Part shown: in pieces, positions 19,579-28,312 of the stretch | Layout of the letters: each line of letters opens with the position of its first letter | How positions within the stretch are numbered: position 1 is the stretch's first letter | Assembly: GCA_017446455.1 (NCBI GenBank) | Contig: JAFSQV010000017.1 | Coordinates: 1 to 34,693 of the forward strand | Direction: 5' to 3' | Source of the DNA: Paludibacteraceae bacterium | GTDB lineage: Bacteria; Bacteroidota; Bacteroidia; Bacteroidales; Paludibacteraceae | Length of the DNA stretch: 34,693 nt | The notes under the pieces: model-generated | Seen by the model: the letters and a program-made list of their open reading frames with translations, nothing else | The model's database searches: none | Told to the model about the DNA's origin: nothing | Translations under genes and position numbers: made by a program

Positions 19579-20684
19579 TATTCAATCCATTTAGTAATCC
19601 AACAATCCGGGAAGAGTTGTTTCAATTCTTGCTGCTTCGCCGCCACCTTCTCGCGGTCGGTGTCGATGATGGCGTAGTATTTATACCAGTCACCTACCTT
19701 CCTGCTCTCGCACGCTACGCCTTTTAACTGCGGATCGGACGCGTCCAGCGGCGCGCGCGAAGCGCTTACCTGCAGCGCGTAATAGGTCTGCGGAGAGGTC
19801 GGAGCCTCCTGAGTACTCGGAGTATTCGGAATATTCTGAGTATTCTGATTAATCAGCGTATCCGGCTTTGCCGGTTCCTCCTTAGGAGCCTTTGGCTCAT
19901 CATTAGAAACCTGTGGTTTCTCCACTTTCTTGACTTCCTGCCGGTGGGTATAAGCCGCGAAGGCGTTGACGAGGGCGGTGGCCATATTATCCATCGTCGA
20001 TTCGGCATTCAGGTATTTCTCCTCTTCGGCGTTGGATATGAAGCCCATCTCGAAGAGGATAGCCGGGCAGGCGGTCTTGAGCAGCACCCAGAACGAAGCC
20101 TGTTGTACACCGCGGTCGGAGCGGTTGAGGTGGCCGACGAAATGCTTCTGCACCTGCGTCGCGAACTGCAGCGACTGATCCATGAAGTTATTCTGCATCA
20201 ACTCGAACATGATATAGGAGTCGATGGAGTTGGGATCAAAACCCTGATAGGTGGTCTTGTAGTCCGACTCGAGTTTCATCACGGCGTTCTCGCGCATCGC
20301 TACGTCGAGGTTTTTCTCCGCTTTCTCTGTTCCGAGGATGAAGGTCTCCACGCCTTTGGAGTTCTTGTTCTCCGAGGCGTTTGTATGGATGGAGATAAAG
20401 AGGTCGGCATTGTTCTTGTTCGCGATGTCGGCGCGGGTCTGCAGCGGAATAAACACATCCGTCGAGCGGGTATAGACGATGTTCAGATCGGGGTACTGCT
20501 CCTTGAGCAGTCCGCCCACTTTGAGCACGAGCGACAGGTTCAGGTCTTTCTCTTGCGAGAACTTACCTACCGCACCCGGGTCTTTACCGCCGTGACCGGC
20601 ATCGAGCACCACCGTGTACCCTTTCGCCGCCATCATCGACAGCGTGCATAGAAGAGCTAATATGATCGTCAGCGTTTTGCGCAT
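19578..20684 (-). CDS. N-acetylmuramoyl-L-alanine amidase with SPOR-like tail
   Basis: A 368-residue exported zinc amidase that cleaves the stem peptide from peptidoglycan, usually in cell separation. Start chosen at ATG 20684 (MRKTLTIILALLCTLSMMAAKG, a signal peptide). The Amidase_3 domain spans about 23-240 with VVLDAGHGGKDPGA (zinc His31), the SIHTNAS strand and FEMGFISNAEE near its end. A proline-rich linker (about 245-305) is built from short tandem repeats. The last 75 residues (YYALQVSASRAPLD, then WYKYYAIIDT) look like a SPOR domain that would bind bare glycan at the septum. Promoter at 20713-20744. Confidence 0.94.
   Translation of the reverse strand: MRKTLTIILALLCTLSMMAAKGYTVVLDAGHGGKDPGAVGKFSQEKDLNLSLVLKVGGLLKEQYPDLNIVYTRSTDVFIPLQTRADIANKNNADLFISIHTNASENKNSKGVETFILGTEKAEKNLDVAMRENAVMKLESDYKTTYQGFDPNSIDSYIMFELMQNNFMDQSLQFATQVQKHFVGHLNRSDRGVQQASFWVLLKTACPAILFEMGFISNAEEEKYLNAESTMDNMATALVNAFAAYTHRQEVKKVEKPQVSNDEPKAPKEEPAKPDTLINQNTQNIPNTPSTQEAPTSPQTYYALQVSASRAPLDASDPQLKGVACESRKVGDWYKYYAIIDTDREKVAAKQQELKQLFPDCWITKWIE
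19814..19921 (-). repeat. Linker repeats in the amidase: 9-base array and 21-base palindrome units
   Basis: Four 9-base units (TACTCGGAG, TATTCGGAA, TATTCTGAG, TATTCTGAT) cover 19814-19849. Next to them are the palindromes CCGGC-AAA-GCCGG, CTCCT-A-AGGAG, GAGCC-AAA-GGCTC and GAAACC-ACA-GGTTTC (minus strand), with TAATGAT and TAAGGAG spacers exactly 21 bases apart (19899 and 19878). Confidence 0.85.
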
Positions 20685-20712
20685 AATGTTGCAAATTAAA
20701 CCAAACCGGCTG

Positions 20713-20744
20713 CAAAGGTACAAATTTTATGCCACATATGCAAA
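20713..20744 (-). promoter_or_regulatory. Promoter of the amidase-MCE operon
   Basis: On the minus strand TTTG (20741-20744), 20 bases, then TACCTTTG (20713-20720), 28 bases before the ATG at 20684. Confidence 0.8.
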
Positions 20745-20770
20745 CGGCAATCTTTTTTAGCAAGTAAAAT

Positions 20771-20784
20771 CTCGCTAAAGCGAG
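20771..20784. promoter_or_regulatory. 14-base palindrome between divergent promoters
   Basis: CTCGCT-AA-AGCGAG lies between the divergent amidase and rel promoters, 28 bases upstream of the rel -33 box. It could be an operator; this is only a guess from position and symmetry. Confidence 0.4.
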
Positions 20785-20812
20785 CTCTGACTGATTTTTT
20801 TTGCTAAAAATC

Positions 20813-20843
20813 TTGCACATTTCAAAAATTTGTTGTAATTTTG
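20813..20843 (+). promoter_or_regulatory. Promoter of the rel operon
   Basis: TTG (20813-20815), 20 bases, then TAATTTTG (20836-20843), 19 bases before the ATG at 20863. Confidence 0.75.
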
Positions 20844-20862
20844 CACGGTATTTTGGGTACGT

Positions 20863-23136
20863 ATGCAGAAAAGTGAGTTTACACAGGCCGAAGAGCAGAT
20901 GATTCAGCGCGAGTTTGAAGCGCTGTTGGACGACTATGCGCACACACCGCACCGCCAGAAGGTGGAGCTGATCACGCATGCGTTTAACTTTGCGCATCGC
21001 GCGCACTACGGTGTGCGTCGCCTGAGCGGAGAACCGTATATCTTGCACCCGATAGCCGTCGCGCGTATCTGCGTGAAAGAGATCGGTTTGGGAAGCACGA
21101 GTATCTGTTCGGCGCTGCTGCACGACGTAGTGGAAGACACAGACTATACGGTGGAGGACATCCGCGGTCTGTTCGGCGACAAGATCGCGCAGATAGTGGA
21201 CGGATTGACGAAGATCAGCGGCGGCGTGTTCGGCGACCAAGCGTCCGAACAGGCGGAGAACTTCCGCAAACTTCTTCTGACAATCAGCGATGACATCCGC
21301 GTGGTGCTGATCAAGATCGCCGACCGCTTGCATAACATGCGTACGCTCGGCGCGCAACCCAAAGACAAGCAGTATAAGATCGCCGGCGAGACGCAGTATA
21401 TCTACGCGCCGCTCGCCCACCGTCTGGGTCTGTTCCCCATCAAGACGGAGCTCGAGGACCTGAGCTTCAAATACGAGCACCCCGAGACCTGGCAGGAGAT
21501 ACACGATAAGTTAGAGACCATCAAGGAGCACCAGTTGGCAAGTTTCGAGCAGTTCGCTCAGCCTATCCGCGACCGGTTGACGAGTATGGGTTATCAATAC
21601 ACGCTCAAGGCCCGCATCAAGTCCGTCTACTCGATATGGAAGAAGATGATGAAGCAGCAGTGCGCCTTCGAGGACGTATATGACCTGCTGGCGGTTCGTA
21701 TCATCTTCACGCCGAACGAGTCAATGAGCGAGAAAGACCAGTGCTGGATGATCTACTCCGCCATCACGGAGATCTACCGTCCTCACCCGGAGCGTATCCG
21801 CGACTGGATCTCCACCCCGAAAGCCAACGGCTACGAGGCGCTTCACGTGACGGTGATGGGCAAAGACGGCCAATGGATAGAAGTGCAGATACGCACCGAC
21901 CGGATGAACGAGATAGCGGAACGCGGATATGCCGCGCACTGGAAATACAAGACCGGCGAGTCGGACGACAGCGAACTCGACAAGTGGCTGCGCGAGATCA
22001 AAGAGATACTCGCCCACCCCGAGAAAGACTCGATGGAGTTCCTGAGCACGTTCAAACTCAACCTCTTCGCGCAGGAAGTGTTTGTCTTCACGCCGAAGGG
22101 AGAGATCAAGACCATGCCGCTCGGTTCGACCGCCCTCGACTTCGCCTTTATGCTTCACTCCGAACTGGGCGAACACTGTATCGGCGCCAAAGTGAACCAT
22201 GCGCTCGTGCCGCTGTCCTACCGTCTCAAAGGCGGTGACCAGATAGAGATCCTCACCTCCAACAGCCAGCATCCGCAGAAAGAGTGGATGGACATGGTGA
22301 CGACCGCCAAAGCCCGCAACGGCTTGCAACAGTATTTCCACCGCGAAGAACGCCGGTATATCAAGCACGGCGAGCGGCTCGTGGAGGATGCCATCAAGAT
22401 GGATCCGGAGTTGAACGCGAACCACGACACGGCTTTGGCACGATTGTTGAACTACTACCAGATGACGCAGCCCTCCGAGTTGTACGCAGAGGTAGGTCAA
22501 GGCGCTATCCGGCTGGATAACATCCGAGAGATCGTCTATCCCAAGCGCGGGTGGAAATCGTATATACCCTTCCTCGGAAGGAATGATAAAACAAGCGCGG
22601 CTAAGCCGCTCAATGATACGCCTGCGGCGTCTAATGATAAAGAGCAGCCCGCGGAGAAGCCGAAGAAGAAAGTGCCGCATGCGGTGGTACTGACGGATGA
22701 TGAGTTAGGGAAGAAATTTGTGCTCAGCAACTGCTGCCATCCTATCCCGGGCGATGAAGTGCTGGGATACCTGGACGAGAAAGGACTGATGCACATCCAT
22801 AAGATCGACTGCCCGGAGGCGAACCTGTTGAAGACCAGTTACGGCAAGCGGATCTACTCCGCGACCTGGAACACCCACCGCGTGCAGTCCTTCGTCGAGA
22901 CGATCGAACTGAAGGGAATAGATAAGTTTGGTGTATTCATCCACGTGCTGCAAACCATCACGACGGATTTCCACATCAACATGCGGTCCATCAATGTGTC
23001 CAGCGAAGACGGTATCTTCAAAGGCACAATGGAAATCTATGTCTATGATCGCAAAGAGTTGGACGACCTCCTGAAGGCCCTCCGCAAGATCGAAGACATC
23101 AAAGAAGTGAAACGACTGACCGAATTAGGCAATTAA
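20863..23136 (+). CDS. Bifunctional (p)ppGpp synthetase/hydrolase (RelA/SpoT)
   Basis: A 757-residue stringent-response enzyme. An intact HD hydrolase domain (RRLSGEPYILHP; LLHDVVEDTDYT with His-Asp at 87-88; IADRLHNMRTL) and a synthetase domain (YSIWKKM; YDLLAVRIIF; VQIRTDRMNEIAERGYAAHWKYK) both keep the expected residues, so it should make and degrade (p)ppGpp. A TGS domain (EVFVFTPKGEIKTMPLGSTA), a Cys-containing region (NCCHPIPGDEVLGY) and an ACT domain follow. Between TGS and the Cys region, residues about 577-593 are two copies of a 21-base palindromic repeat. It heads the plus-strand run of genes. Confidence 0.96.
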   Translation: MQKSEFTQAEEQMIQREFEALLDDYAHTPHRQKVELITHAFNFAHRAHYGVRRLSGEPYILHPIAVARICVKEIGLGSTSICSALLHDVVEDTDYTVEDIRGLFGDKIAQIVDGLTKISGGVFGDQASEQAENFRKLLLTISDDIRVVLIKIADRLHNMRTLGAQPKDKQYKIAGETQYIYAPLAHRLGLFPIKTELEDLSFKYEHPETWQEIHDKLETIKEHQLASFEQFAQPIRDRLTSMGYQYTLKARIKSVYSIWKKMMKQQCAFEDVYDLLAVRIIFTPNESMSEKDQCWMIYSAITEIYRPHPERIRDWISTPKANGYEALHVTVMGKDGQWIEVQIRTDRMNEIAERGYAAHWKYKTGESDDSELDKWLREIKEILAHPEKDSMEFLSTFKLNLFAQEVFVFTPKGEIKTMPLGSTALDFAFMLHSELGEHCIGAKVNHALVPLSYRLKGGDQIEILTSNSQHPQKEWMDMVTTAKARNGLQQYFHREERRYIKHGERLVEDAIKMDPELNANHDTALARLLNYYQMTQPSELYAEVGQGAIRLDNIREIVYPKRGWKSYIPFLGRNDKTSAAKPLNDTPAASNDKEQPAEKPKKKVPHAVVLTDDELGKKFVLSNCCHPIPGDEVLGYLDEKGLMHIHKIDCPEANLLKTSYGKRIYSATWNTHRVQSFVETIELKGIDKFGVFIHVLQTITTDFHINMRSINVSSEDGIFKGTMEIYVYDRKELDDLLKALRKIEDIKEVKRLTELGN
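22597..22638 (+). repeat. Two 21-base palindrome units in rel
   Basis: GCGGCT-A-AGCCGC-T then CAATGAT, and ACGCC-TGC-GGCGT-C then TAATGAT. The spacers start at 22611 and 22632, exactly 21 bases apart. In frame they give Lys-Pro-Leu-Asn-Asp and Ala-Ala-Ser-Asn-Asp. Confidence 0.85.
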
Positions 23137-23161
23137 CGAACTAAAGTTTTAAGATAGTAAA

Positions 23162-24241
23162 ATGAAAAAGATTTTGAGTACTCTCTGCATGGCTCTCGTA
23201 GCAGTAGCCATGATGGCACAACAGCCTGTGATTACTTTTGAGAAGACCGAGCACGACTTCGGCAAGATCAACGAAGGTGACGGTCGCGTAAGTGTGGACT
23301 TTGAGTTTAAGAACGAAGGTATGGCGCCGCTCGTACTGAGCAATGTTCGCGCCAGTTGCGGTTGCACCACTCCGTCGTGGACCAAAGAGCCGGTAGAACC
23401 GGGGCAGAGCGGCAAGATCACCGTGACCTATAACCCCAACGGCCGTCCGGGACGCTTTCAGAAGACCGTGACCATCACGTCGAACGCTTCGGAACCTACC
23501 AAGAAAGTGTATATCAAAGGTGAGGTGATCCCGAAACAAGCCAAGCCGGTGAACAAATACACGCTGGCGGTTGGTGAACTGAACATGAAGACCAAAGTGC
23601 TGGACCTCGGCGTCATCAAGAAAGGCGAGAGCAAGACCGGCGAGTTGGAGTACACCAACCTCAAGAGCGCAGACCATAACGTAGACCTCGCGGTTAACCA
23701 AGCCGAGTCGCTCCTGGCTTACCAGGTTACGCTGCCGACCGTAAAACCGAACGAGATCGGTAAGTTCTTCTTCGCCGTTGACACCAAGAAGACCCGTCTC
23801 TACGGACCGGTTGAGGCACTTGCGTACGTAGTCATCGACGGCAAGAAAGAGATCAGCGAGGCCTTCCAGTTGACCATCAAAGCCGACATCGTAGAGGACT
23901 TCTCGAACCTGAGCGTAGAGACAAAGCAGAACGCACCGATCCTCGAGACCGCCGCAGAGTTCGACCTCGGCAAAGTGGCAGCCGGCAAGACGATCAAGTA
24001 CCTGCTCCCGATCAAGAACAGCGGTCTGAACCCGCTCGAGGTACGCCGCGTCTACAGCGCAGACATGAACATCCGCACCAAGGCACCGAAAGCCATCAAG
24101 TCGGGTAAGAAAGGCGCTGCGACCGTAGAGATCGACACCAAGGGCCTGCAAGCAGGTACGTACAGCCGCGAGCTGATCGTCATCAGCAACGACTATAGCA
24201 ACCCGAGAAAGAAAGTGACGATCAAGTGGACCGTTGAATGA
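23162..24241 (+). CDS. DUF1573 family secreted protein
   Basis: A 359-residue exported protein: signal peptide (MKKILSTLCMALVAVAMMAQ), then a DUF1573 domain with TFEKTEHDFGKINEGDGRVS, FKNEGMAPLVLSNVRASCGCT (the CGCT signature at residues about 67-70) and TVTYNPNGRPGRFQKTVTI. A second, similar beta-sandwich follows (KKGESKTGELEY, then VKPNEIGKFFFAVDT) and a third at the end (NSGLNPLEVRRVYSADMNIR). These are Ig-like beta repeats found throughout Bacteroidota; the function is unknown. It starts 25 bases after rel and its stop overlaps meaB by four bases. Confidence 0.9.
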   Translation: MKKILSTLCMALVAVAMMAQQPVITFEKTEHDFGKINEGDGRVSVDFEFKNEGMAPLVLSNVRASCGCTTPSWTKEPVEPGQSGKITVTYNPNGRPGRFQKTVTITSNASEPTKKVYIKGEVIPKQAKPVNKYTLAVGELNMKTKVLDLGVIKKGESKTGELEYTNLKSADHNVDLAVNQAESLLAYQVTLPTVKPNEIGKFFFAVDTKKTRLYGPVEALAYVVIDGKKEISEAFQLTIKADIVEDFSNLSVETKQNAPILETAAEFDLGKVAAGKTIKYLLPIKNSGLNPLEVRRVYSADMNIRTKAPKAIKSGKKGAATVEIDTKGLQAGTYSRELIVISNDYSNPRKKVTIKWTVE

Positions 24242-25329
24242 TGGAACATCCGGAAAATAGTGCTGAGTACAAAGGACTGACGGTAAACGCAGGCGTAGAG
24301 AACCTGCCGTCCGTCAACCCGTACGCGACCTTCCGACGCAAGAAGACCGTGCTGAGTCCCGAAGAATACTTCGAGGGCATCCGTCGTGGCGATATGACGG
24401 TGCTCAGTCAGGCGGTGACACTCGTGGAGAGCAACCTGCTGGCGGATCAGGAGGTGGCGCAGAAAGTGATTGAGCTCTGCCTACCCTACGCCGGCAACTC
24501 CATCCGCGTCGGAATCACGGGTGTGCCCGGCGCCGGTAAGTCCACCTTCATCGAAGCCCTGGGAAGCGAGCTGTGCGACGCGGGAAAGAAACTCGCCGTA
24601 CTGGCTATCGACCCTTCGTCCGAACGCAGCAAAGGCTCTATCCTCGGCGATAAGACGCGTATGAACGAACTGTCCGTCAAGTCGAACGCCTTCATCCGCC
24701 CCAGCCCGAGTGCCGGTTCGCTCGGCGGCGTGGCACGCAAGACGCGCGAGACAATCGTGCTCTGCGAAGCAGCGGGTTTCGACACCATCCTTCTGGAGAC
24801 CGTCGGTGTGGGCCAGTCGGAGACGGCGGCGCACTCGATGGTGGACTATTTCCTGCTGCTCCAAGTGACGGGCACCGGCGACGAACTGCAAGGTATCAAG
24901 CGCGGTATCATGGAGATGGCGGACGGCATCGTGATCAATAAATGCGACGGTAATAATATAGAACGTGCGCGCGCCGCGCGTGTGAGCTTCAAGAACGCCT
25001 TGATGCTCTTCCCGCCCCCCGCATCCGGCTGGACACCGGACGCTATATGCTGCTCGTCCATCGACCACAGCGGCGTGATGGAGGTATGGAAGAATATCGA
25101 AGACTATATCGCCTTCACCAAGCAGAACGGCTTCTTCGACGCCCACCGCACCGAACAGGCCAAATACTGGATGTACGAGACTATCAACCAGGCCCTGTTG
25201 GACGGATTCTATAAGAACGAGAAGATGGAGCACCAGATCGAAGTAGCAGAACGCCAGGTGCTCAATAACGAGATAAGCAGTTTTATCGCTGCACATAATT
25301 TATTAACTGCTTATGGCAGGAACAAGTAA
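24238..25329 (+). CDS. meaB: MeaB/ArgK-family G-protein chaperone
   Basis: A 363-residue SIMIBI-class GTPase that guards the loading of adenosylcobalamin into methylmalonyl-CoA mutase. GITGVPGAGKSTFIEALG (Walker A at 95-103), AVLAIDPSS, RPSPSAGSLGGVARKTRE, ETVGVGQSE and VINKCDGNN (in place of the usual NKxD) identify the family. The first of two adjacent ATG codons (24238) overlaps the DUF1573 stop by four bases (ATGA). The mutase subunits are not in this window, so the partner must be elsewhere. Its 3' end overlaps dnaB by 17 bases. Confidence 0.95.
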   Translation: MMEHPENSAEYKGLTVNAGVENLPSVNPYATFRRKKTVLSPEEYFEGIRRGDMTVLSQAVTLVESNLLADQEVAQKVIELCLPYAGNSIRVGITGVPGAGKSTFIEALGSELCDAGKKLAVLAIDPSSERSKGSILGDKTRMNELSVKSNAFIRPSPSAGSLGGVARKTRETIVLCEAAGFDTILLETVGVGQSETAAHSMVDYFLLLQVTGTGDELQGIKRGIMEMADGIVINKCDGNNIERARAARVSFKNALMLFPPPASGWTPDAICCSSIDHSGVMEVWKNIEDYIAFTKQNGFFDAHRTEQAKYWMYETINQALLDGFYKNEKMEHQIEVAERQVLNNEISSFIAAHNLLTAYGRNK

Positions 25330-26833
25330 AAATAGCAAACGTACCCCACAGACGACGATCATAAAGGTCGGCGCGAATGAGTTGGGCAAGTTGCCCCCTC
25401 AAGCCCCGGAACTCGAGGACTCGGTGCTCGGTGCGCTGATGATAGAGAAAGATGCGTACGGCACGGTAGCAGACCTGCTGCGTCCGGAGGTGTTCTATAA
25501 AGACCAGAACCGCATGATCTTTGAGGCTATCCGCGAGTTGGCCGCAAAAGACCAACCTATCGACGCGCTGTCGGTAGGCGAGAAACTGCGCAGTCTCGGC
25601 ACGCTGGAGAAAGCCGGCGGCGTGGTCTATATAGCCGAACTGACGCGCCGCGTCGCTTCGACGGCACACCTTCGTTACCACGCGCAGGTGATTGCGCAGA
25701 AAGCCACCGCCCGCGACCTCATTGCCATGGCGGCGCAGATAGAGGAGAAGGGCTTTGACGAGACGCAAGACGTAGAGGAGTTGATGCAGGAAGCGGAAGC
25801 CGGGATCTTCGAGATCAGCCAACGCAGCCAGAAACGCGACGTGACGCAGATAGACCCCGTCATCGAAGAGGCCTTCACGCGTATGGAGAAAGCCTCCAAG
25901 AACGACGGCTCGATATCCGGTATTCCTTCGGGCTTCCATGCACTGGATAAGATCACCTCAGGTTGGCAGACACCGGACCTGATCATCATCGCGGCTCGTC
26001 CTGCGATGGGTAAGACCGCCTTCGTGCTCTCGATGGCAAAGAACATGGCGGTGGACCGGAACATCCCCGTAGCCATCTTCTCGCTCGAGATGAGTAATGT
26101 CCAACTCGTGAACCGTCTGATCATGAACGTGTGCGAGCTGGAGGGCGACAAGATCAAGACCGGTAAGATGACCAAAGAGGATGCACGGCGACTGAACACG
26201 AAGATCAACATCATGAAGGGCAAACCGCTCTACTTGGACGACACCCCTTCGCTCTCGATCTTCGAACTGCGCTCCAAAGCCCGCAAACTGGTGCGCGAGC
26301 ACGGCGTGAAGATGATCATCATCGACTACCTGCAACTCATGAATGCCCAAGGTTCGTCCTTCGGCAGCCGTGAGCAAGAGGTAAGTATTATCTCGCGAAG
26401 CCTCAAGGCCCTCGCCAAAGAGTTGGACATCCCCATCATCGCGCTCTCGCAACTCAACCGTGGTGTCGAGGCGCGTCAAGGCGTAGAAGGCAAGACGCCG
26501 CAGCTGGCGGACCTTCGTGAGTCGGGTGCTATCGAGCAAGACGCCGACCTCGTATGTTTCATCCACCGTCCGGAGTATTACCACCTCTACAACGACGACA
26601 AGACGGGTAAGGACCTTCGCGGCCTGGCACAGATCATCGTCGCCAAGCACCGTAACGGTGCCACCGACAGTATATGGCTTCGGTTCCGCGGCAAGTACGC
26701 GAAGTTTCAGAACGAGGACGAGGCCATCGATGCCGACGAGATGAACAGCGGCGCGACCTTAGAACCGGAGACGGTTTCTATTCAGTCGAGCATGAACAGT
26801 TTAGGAGAAGATATCAGTCAATTTATGCTGTAA
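25313..26833 (+). CDS. dnaB: Replicative DNA helicase DnaB
   Basis: The 506-residue hexameric replicative helicase. The N-terminal domain (ELEDSVLGALMIEKDAYG, about 33-135) and a RecA-like C-terminal domain are joined by a linker near residue 170. Key motifs are IIAARPAMGKTAFVLS (Walker A 228-236), FSLEMSNVQLVNR (motif with Glu), MIIIDYLQLM (Walker B), SQLNRGVEAR and FRGKYAKFQNE. No intein is present. It overlaps meaB by 17 bases and is followed by asnS after a 39-base gap filled by a repeat. Confidence 0.97.
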   Translation: MAGTSKNSKRTPQTTIIKVGANELGKLPPQAPELEDSVLGALMIEKDAYGTVADLLRPEVFYKDQNRMIFEAIRELAAKDQPIDALSVGEKLRSLGTLEKAGGVVYIAELTRRVASTAHLRYHAQVIAQKATARDLIAMAAQIEEKGFDETQDVEELMQEAEAGIFEISQRSQKRDVTQIDPVIEEAFTRMEKASKNDGSISGIPSGFHALDKITSGWQTPDLIIIAARPAMGKTAFVLSMAKNMAVDRNIPVAIFSLEMSNVQLVNRLIMNVCELEGDKIKTGKMTKEDARRLNTKINIMKGKPLYLDDTPSLSIFELRSKARKLVREHGVKMIIIDYLQLMNAQGSSFGSREQEVSIISRSLKALAKELDIPIIALSQLNRGVEARQGVEGKTPQLADLRESGAIEQDADLVCFIHRPEYYHLYNDDKTGKDLRGLAQIIVAKHRNGATDSIWLRFRGKYAKFQNEDEAIDADEMNSGATLEPETVSIQSSMNSLGEDISQFML

Positions 26834-26839
26834 ATTGAC

Positions 26840-26867
26840 ATTTTAGATTTGAGATTTAAGATTTTAG
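26840..26867 (+). repeat. Four heptamers ATTTTAG between dnaB and asnS
   Basis: ATTTTAG, ATTTGAG, ATTTAAG and ATTTTAG in 7-base register fill nearly the whole gap from the dnaB stop to the asnS ATG at 26873. Confidence 0.85.
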
Positions 26868-26872
26868 ATTTT

Positions 26873-28270
26873 ATGCAAAGAACAGTTATCATAGATGCTT
26901 TGAAGCGAACGGATTTCGGGGCGATGATCAATGTGCGCGGATGGGTTCGCAGCCGTCGTGGCAACAAACAGGTATCGTTTATCGCCCTCAATGACGGTTC
27001 TACCATCAAGAACATCCAGATCGTCGTGGACCTCGAGAAGTTCGACGAGGAGCGTCTCAAACCCGTCACCACCGGTGCTTGTATTTCCGCTACCGGTGTG
27101 CTGGTAGAGAGTCAAGGAGCGGGTCAAGCCGTGGAGATACAACTGACGGACTTAGAAGTATACGGCACTGCCGATCCGGAGAAATATCCGCTGCAGAAGA
27201 AGGGTCTTAGTATGGAGTTCCTGCGCACCATCGCGCACCTCCGTCCCCGCACCAACACCTTCGGCGCCGTCTTCCGCATTCGTCACAACATGGCGATGGC
27301 GATTCACACCTATTTCCATGAGCACGGCTATTTCTATTTCCATACGCCGCTCATCACCGCCAGCGACTGCGAAGGTGCCGGCCAGATGTTCCAGGTAACA
27401 ACCAAGAACCTCTATAACCTCAAGAAAGACGAGAACGGACAAATCGACTATAGCGACGACTTCTTCGGAAAACAGACGGCTCTCACCGTCAGCGGACAAC
27501 TCGAAGGCGAACTCGGAGCCATGGCTTTGAGCAAGATATACACCTTCGGTCCTACTTTCCGCGCGGAGAACAGCAACACGCCGCGTCACCTTGCGGAGTT
27601 CTGGATGATAGAACCCGAAGTGGCGTTTATCCAGAAAGACGAACTGATGGACCTCGAGGAGGACTTCATCAAATACTGCGTTCGCTGGGCGCTTGACCAC
27701 TGCATGGATGACCTGGAGTTCCTCAACCAGTTTGTGGACAAAGGTCTCATCGAGCGTCTGAAATCGGTCGTTGACACCGAGTTTGTACGCCTTCCCTACA
27801 CCGAAGGTATCAACATCCTGCAGGAGGCCATCAAGAACGGCAAGAAATTCGAGTTCCCGTGCAACTGGGGCGATGACCTGAGTTCGGAGCACGAGCGCTT
27901 CCTCGTAGAGGAACACTTCAAGAAACCGGTCATCATGACCGACTACCCGAAAGACATCAAGGCCTTCTACATGAAGATCAATGAGGACGGCAAGACCGTA
28001 CAAGGCACCGACGTGCTCTTCCCGCAAATCGGCGAGATCATCGGCGGTAGTGTCCGTGAGGAGAATCTGGAATTACTGAACAACGAGATAGAGCGTCGTC
28101 ACATCCCGATGAAAGACATGTGGTGGTACCTCGACACCCGTCGTTTCGGAGCAGCACCTCACGCAGGCTTCGGACTCGGCTTCGAGCGCTTGATGCTCTT
28201 CGTGACAGGCATGCAGAACATACGCGACGTCATACCTTTCCCGCGTACGCCGAAAACAGCTGAATTCTAA
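26873..28270 (+). CDS. asnS: Asparagine-tRNA ligase
   Basis: A 465-residue class IIb synthetase that charges tRNA-Asn. It has an OB-fold ([20 protein letters not shown]), then [26 protein letters not shown], the [16 protein letters not shown] motif, [24 protein letters not shown] (motif 2) and the C-terminal [29 protein letters not shown] (motif 3). I chose ATG 26873 ([12 protein letters not shown]); an in-frame ATG at 26849 would translate the heptamer repeat as a leader. The asparagine pocket motif is as expected, so this is a true AsnS rather than AspS. Confidence 0.96.
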   Translation: MQRTVIIDALKRTDFGAMINVRGWVRSRRGNKQVSFIALNDGSTIKNIQIVVDLEKFDEERLKPVTTGACISATGVLVESQGAGQAVEIQLTDLEVYGTADPEKYPLQKKGLSMEFLRTIAHLRPRTNTFGAVFRIRHNMAMAIHTYFHEHGYFYFHTPLITASDCEGAGQMFQVTTKNLYNLKKDENGQIDYSDDFFGKQTALTVSGQLEGELGAMALSKIYTFGPTFRAENSNTPRHLAEFWMIEPEVAFIQKDELMDLEEDFIKYCVRWALDHCMDDLEFLNQFVDKGLIERLKSVVDTEFVRLPYTEGINILQEAIKNGKKFEFPCNWGDDLSSEHERFLVEEHFKKPVIMTDYPKDIKAFYMKINEDGKTVQGTDVLFPQIGEIIGGSVREENLELLNNEIERRHIPMKDMWWYLDTRRFGAAPHAGFGLGFERLMLFVTGMQNIRDVIPFPRTPKTAEF

Positions 28271-28312
28271 TTCACGACAATATTAACCATAAAAACACTA
28301 ACAAACAATCGT

